From the NCBI GenBank assembly GCA_964471225.1, contig CAYYEZ010000039.1, positions 1 through 8,597 on the forward strand: 8,597 nucleotides of DNA, written 5' to 3'. The DNA comes from JAGVJT01 sp964471225 (GTDB lineage: Bacteria; Pseudomonadota; Gammaproteobacteria; Legionellales; Legionellaceae). The notes beneath the pieces were generated by a model. The model made no database searches, was not told the DNA's origin, and saw only the letters and a program-made list of their open reading frames with translations. This document shows, piece after piece, positions 5,545-8,597 of the stretch (positions are counted from its first letter, which is position 1; each line of letters opens with the position of its first letter). The position numbers were made by a program, and so were the translations under genes.

Positions 5545-6528
5545 CTAAGCGAAAATCAATTTAAATAATTCTTTATCTCTAAAACTCAGACTATGCCGTT
5601 TAGAAATGGAATATTGTGTCGTACGTAGTGATTTGAAATATGTTGGAATCGCAAGTGAACGAGATGAAACAGAGCCATCTCCAGGCCCATATTCAATACT
5701 GATTTTTCGGCCAAAACTGATAGACGTGGGGGTTGTATAATCAGTGCTATTTATAAATACAAATTCTGTAGCATATGGATATTCCGCTAAACTCTCCAGT
5801 CGCTTATAAAAAGATTCTCTCAACATCAACATCTGTTTAAAACAGACGACACCTAACGCCCCATGGTCCTGCATCAAAAAACCAAGAGCATATTTCTCCC
5901 ATAGCTCAGTTGAAAGTAACTCTACTTGATCATGGGGTAATAAAGTATACACACTAGGAAACGTTGCCATTGCTTTAGCCGATAATAAGGTTTTATTACA
6001 TCCCAAGGTACTGCCATATATCAGATAAAGCGCGGCCTTTAAACTCCCTTCGAAAGGTGTGGAGACAAAAAAAACCTGCCTGACTGCAGCTAGCTGCAAC
6101 TGTCGTAATACATCACTTACAATCAAGCCCCCCATGCTATGACATACAAAAATAATTTCATCATTTCTATCTTGGTGTATCTTGATAACATCATGAGCCA
6201 GTCGCTGACTAATCACACTCAGATCCTGACGCCAATCATAAGGGTAATAAAATACTCGCGTTGATTCGTCTAGAGCTTGATTTAAAAAATCAAGCCAGCG
6301 ACCGTAGATAGAGTAACGATATAAGCCTGGCAATACGTTCACTGCATCAATAATTGATTTCGCTTGATACTGCTTCGGATTAACTAGATTAAGCATCGGG
6401 AGATCTAAATAAAGACTTTCTTGATGATGCCATTGAGCACGCCAAAAATTAGGCCAAACACACTGCCCTGTTTTATCAACTAGCGTCGATCCCTTAAATC
6501 CTGGCACAAAAATTATCGTTTTGCCCAT
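5545..6528 (-). CDS. LCAT-family lipase/acyltransferase (alpha/beta hydrolase)
   Basis: Lecithin:cholesterol acyltransferase-fold enzyme, expected to cleave an acyl ester from a phospholipid and release it or pass it to an acceptor. Numbered from the upstream ATG at 6543, the landmarks are FVPGFKGSTL (12-21, oxyanion region), YYPYDWRQDL (99-108, the family's YDWR), CHSMGG (134-139, nucleophile Ser136), YGPGDGSV (285-292, acid Asp289) and KRHSLSF (315-321, base His317), so the triad is complete. No signal peptide is visible, so it is cytosolic or exported by a leader-independent route such as a type IV system. I place the start at ATG 6528 (327 residues, MGKTIIFVPGF) because AAGGA lies five bases upstream (6534-6538); the ATG at 6543 has no ribosome binding site. 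It is the first gene of a two-gene operon with the kinase-like protein. The substrate is not predictable from sequence. Confidence 0.85.
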   Translation of the reverse strand: MGKTIIFVPGFKGSTLVDKTGQCVWPNFWRAQWHHQESLYLDLPMLNLVNPKQYQAKSIIDAVNVLPGLYRYSIYGRWLDFLNQALDESTRVFYYPYDWRQDLSVISQRLAHDVIKIHQDRNDEIIFVCHSMGGLIVSDVLRQLQLAAVRQVFFVSTPFEGSLKAALYLIYGSTLGCNKTLLSAKAMATFPSVYTLLPHDQVELLSTELWEKYALGFLMQDHGALGVVCFKQMLMLRESFYKRLESLAEYPYATEFVFINSTDYTTPTSISFGRKISIEYGPGDGSVSSRSLAIPTYFKSLRTTQYSISKRHSLSFRDKELFKLIFA

Positions 6529-6593
6529 ATAAATCCTTGTCATAACGCTGATATACTTAAGAAAGTGAAAATTAGTCTTTTGAAATTTCTTGA
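6529..6593. promoter_or_regulatory. divergent intergenic region between lipase operon and permease
   Basis: The only space from which the lipase operon (leftwards) and the permease (rightwards) could be driven. It contains TATACT at 6552-6557 on the plus strand, a good -10 match, but no -35 at a suitable distance. On the minus strand TTCAAA and TTAAGT are 18 bases apart, a weak pair. The region surely holds start signals for at least one gene, but none can be fixed by eye. Confidence 0.3.
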
Positions 6594-7502
6594 ATGTATG
6601 ATACGACGATGAAAAATCATGACTTTCTCTATGGTATCATTTTTTTAATCCTTGCCCAGGTCATGGTTGGATTAAACATCGTGATATCTAAACTACTACT
6701 TGAAGCTATCCCCGTGTTTTGGCTTTTAGAGATCCGCTTTTGTCTCGCTGCACTCACATTGCTTCCTCTTCATTGGCTAACACCTGCTCGCCACCAAACA
6801 TTGCGACAGGCTTTTAGTGACTTTTCTAAAAAGGACGGACTGTCCCTCTCAGCACAAGCACTCTGCGCAGGTGTTTTTTTTAACTGCTTCATGCTTACAG
6901 GTTTGAACTATACAGATGCAAACATCGCAGGCATTATTACGAGTGGATTACCTGCTATTATCGCAATCTTGTCATGGATTTTTTTGAAAGAGAAGTTCTC
7001 TTTACAGGTATTTGGTTGTATTGGTTTCGCAACTTTAGGCCTTACGATTATTACTTTGGATAAATTTAGCCATCTGGATGCATCACACTCTCTTTTCGGG
7101 GACCTGATTATCTTAATCTCTCTCTTACCTGAGGCAGCTTATTATGTATTGAGTAAATTACATCCTATCAAACTTCCTATATTTTTAGCCTCATCACTTA
7201 TCAATGCACTCAATGCCTTAGTTCTGTTACCTGTTGCGCTAGCGACGCCATGGCAACCAAACCTTCCAAGCACGACTCTTTTTATTCTACTCGCCATCGG
7301 ACTAACTTCTGGTTTTTTTTATACGTTCTGGTTTATGGGGGCTAAACGTGTTGATGGCATGATGGCCTCGCTCTCAACAGCCAGCATGCCTGTCGCGACA
7401 GTGGTATTTGCTTTTTTTATTCTGTCTGAGCGGATTACTCTACTGCAGTTGACCGGGATGAGCTTAGTCATTTTTTCTATTGTTATTTACGCAAGAAAAT
7501 GA
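6594..7502 (+). CDS. EamA/DMT-superfamily permease, 302 residues
   Basis: Inner-membrane transporter of the drug/metabolite transporter superfamily, usually an exporter of amino acids or other small metabolites. About ten hydrophobic helices form two EamA repeats, at about 13-155 and 168-300. Typical signatures are AQVMVGLNIVISKLLLEAIP with RF in helix 2, YTDANIAGIITSGLPAIIAI with FLKEKF in the first repeat, and KRVDGMMASLSTASMPVATV with LSERIT in the second. The length is normal and the C-terminus ends YARK just after the last helix. ATG 6594 is the first start and ATG 6609 (MKNHDF) is an alternative; neither has a clear Shine-Dalgarno. It diverges from the lipase operon over about 65 bases and converges on the Lcl-like gene with an 11-base gap. 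The substrate cannot be told from sequence. Confidence 0.9.
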   Translation: MYDTTMKNHDFLYGIIFLILAQVMVGLNIVISKLLLEAIPVFWLLEIRFCLAALTLLPLHWLTPARHQTLRQAFSDFSKKDGLSLSAQALCAGVFFNCFMLTGLNYTDANIAGIITSGLPAIIAILSWIFLKEKFSLQVFGCIGFATLGLTIITLDKFSHLDASHSLFGDLIILISLLPEAAYYVLSKLHPIKLPIFLASSLINALNALVLLPVALATPWQPNLPSTTLFILLAIGLTSGFFYTFWFMGAKRVDGMMASLSTASMPVATVVFAFFILSERITLLQLTGMSLVIFSIVIYARK

Positions 7503-7513
7503 CCCTTTTATCT

Positions 7514-8554
7514 TCAGAAAGCGCGCACACAACGAACACCGTACTGATTGTTTTTATCATCGTTATACTGACTGCTTCCACTCACATTAAAATCCTCGTC
7601 CCAAGCGCTATATTCAGGATAACCTCGGTCGTAGTGCGCTGTTGAGCTCCAATAGCTTCCAGCCAAACACTGCGTGCCTGCACAATTAATATCACTTAAA
7701 TAACCCAAATTTGTAACAACATTTTGAATATCGGCAGGACAAATGATACTTTGCGGAATAGGCGAACTAACCTTATCAAACTCGCAAATTGCAGGCAGAT
7801 ACCAATCAGCCAGACATTCATTACCTGAGCACGGTGTTTCGCCTTGGTTATTTGTAACATACTGTTTACAGACACCGGCCGCATAATATTTAAGTGCAAT
7901 AGGGATATGTTGCATGGGTCTAGAGTAATAATCCACAATACGTGCAGTATTACAAGCACCATCGACTTTGGCATCACAATTATGAAGAGAATCATCGTAA
8001 ACTTGAGGAATGGCATGAAAAACCGCATCCTGGGAACGACCACTCCGTCCATTTGAACTCCAAACTACTCCAGGTACAGGGGGAGTTTGGTCGCGCAATG
8101 ATAACACCTTACCGCTCACACGAGTCGCATTATCTTCTATTGCAAAAACATACCCACCTTGATACACACTGCCATAGGTCAGAGCACGAACAAAGACCGA
8201 TAACGACGAGGTATTGTCACCTTTGAAGTGTATTTCTGTATTCTCTGACGGACTTAGGCCTGGAGTAATGCTTAAGACACAAGCTTCTTTTGGCTTAATA
8301 TCACCACATTTAGCAGGCGTAATACTCATCCCTTGAGGTAAATGAACTGAAATATATTTCACATTACGGGCAACAATATCTGTATTATTTTCAATACGAA
8401 TATCTCGAGGGCGACCAGTAAGTACCGGACTCAATCCCGGATTATTGACTGCCAAAACAACCGTGGAGGGTATTGCCGTCAATACGGCATTGCCTTGAGC
8501 GTGCGACGTCAATATCCAAAATAATCCTAAAATTATTCGCTTTAGTTGCTTCAC
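7514..8554 (-). CDS. secreted Lcl/DUF1566 C-terminal domain protein, 346 residues
   Basis: A Sec signal peptide opens the protein: MKQLKRIILGLFWILTSHAQ, with cleavage after Ala19 or Ala23. Residues about 24-125 form a beta-rich region with VLAVNNPG, N-terminal Asn-rich strands and the CGDIKPKEACVLSITPG motif (83-99) often seen in Legionella and Coxiella surface proteins. The C-terminal part matches the Lcl/DUF1566 domain: ADWYLPAICEF (249-259), GSYWSSTAHYD (299-309), SAWDEDF (316-322) and the closing YGVRCVRAF (338-346). In Legionella pneumophila this type of domain sits in the collagen-like adhesin Lcl; the collagen repeats are absent here. Ten or more cysteines in the mature part suggest disulfides in the periplasm or on the surface. 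GTG 8554 is the start because an in-frame TAG lies four codons upstream; AGGG sits about ten bases before it. Confidence 0.85.
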   Translation of the reverse strand: MKQLKRIILGLFWILTSHAQGNAVLTAIPSTVVLAVNNPGLSPVLTGRPRDIRIENNTDIVARNVKYISVHLPQGMSITPAKCGDIKPKEACVLSITPGLSPSENTEIHFKGDNTSSLSVFVRALTYGSVYQGGYVFAIEDNATRVSGKVLSLRDQTPPVPGVVWSSNGRSGRSQDAVFHAIPQVYDDSLHNCDAKVDGACNTARIVDYYSRPMQHIPIALKYYAAGVCKQYVTNNQGETPCSGNECLADWYLPAICEFDKVSSPIPQSIICPADIQNVVTNLGYLSDINCAGTQCLAGSYWSSTAHYDRGYPEYSAWDEDFNVSGSSQYNDDKNNQYGVRCVRAF

Positions 8555-8597
8555 AATTAATTTACCCTATCATCACAGCACAAGTAACCGCATTTGC

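Noticed and set aside
6529..6593. PmrA-type box upstream of the lipase operon
   Set aside because: CTTAA and CTAAT elements occur but are about 14 bases apart rather than the 11 expected for the direct-repeat PmrA site.
7696..8226. Open frames on both strands inside the Lcl-like gene
   Set aside because: They are in other frames of a gene with a signal peptide and clear DUF1566 motifs.

Overview
This is an AT-rich window (about 60% AT by eye) from a gammaproteobacterium, most plausibly of the order Legionellales (Legionella, Coxiella, Aquicella or Berkiella type). That placement is inference. It rests on a secreted protein with an Lcl/DUF1566-type C-terminus and a 'C-x-x-I-x-P-x-x-x-C' N-terminal region, on a leaderless LCAT-fold lipase beside a kinase-like protein with a degenerate ankyrin segment, and on a 68-residue repeat protein and a membrane-hairpin protein that resemble host-directed accessory proteins. 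No rRNA, tRNA or CRISPR array was seen.

The left part (1 to about 3.7 kb) is a decaying accessory zone. It starts with the 3' end of an IS3-group element whose right terminus at about 337 lies inside a tandem-repeat gene read leftwards (338-777). That gene is broken twice, by a CAA-to-TAA stop in repeat unit 2 and by the IS in unit 3. Next comes a 490-base stretch with no convincing gene; it holds a lone IS701-like terminal repeat next to a good sigma70-type promoter, and a terminus resembling IS21 elements. A 272-residue membrane-hairpin protein (1266-2084, minus) follows; after its stop, the same frame continues through a second stop into a charged, Gly-rich tail. A 558-bp internally deleted IS701-like element (2292-2849) keeps both ends and cuts off the start of a plus-strand gene (2850-3397), which also carries a one-base frameshift in an A/T run. 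A small gene (3485-3792) with a perfect ribosome binding site is split at an A8 tract that is also an A-AAA-AAC slippery heptamer.

The right part (3.7 to 8.6 kb) is intact. Two minus-strand genes 15 bases apart form an apparent operon: an LCAT-family lipase/acyltransferase with a complete Ser-Asp-His triad, then a 595-residue protein with a kinase-like N-terminal half and a degenerate ankyrin segment. Diverging from it is a 10-helix EamA/DMT transporter, which converges on a GTG-started secreted Lcl-like protein.

The best candidate for an undescribed unit is the lipase plus kinase-like/ankyrin pair, which looks like a two-gene effector cassette. The small frameshifted gene meeting it tail to tail, with a 14-bp hairpin in the overlap zone, deserves a separate look.
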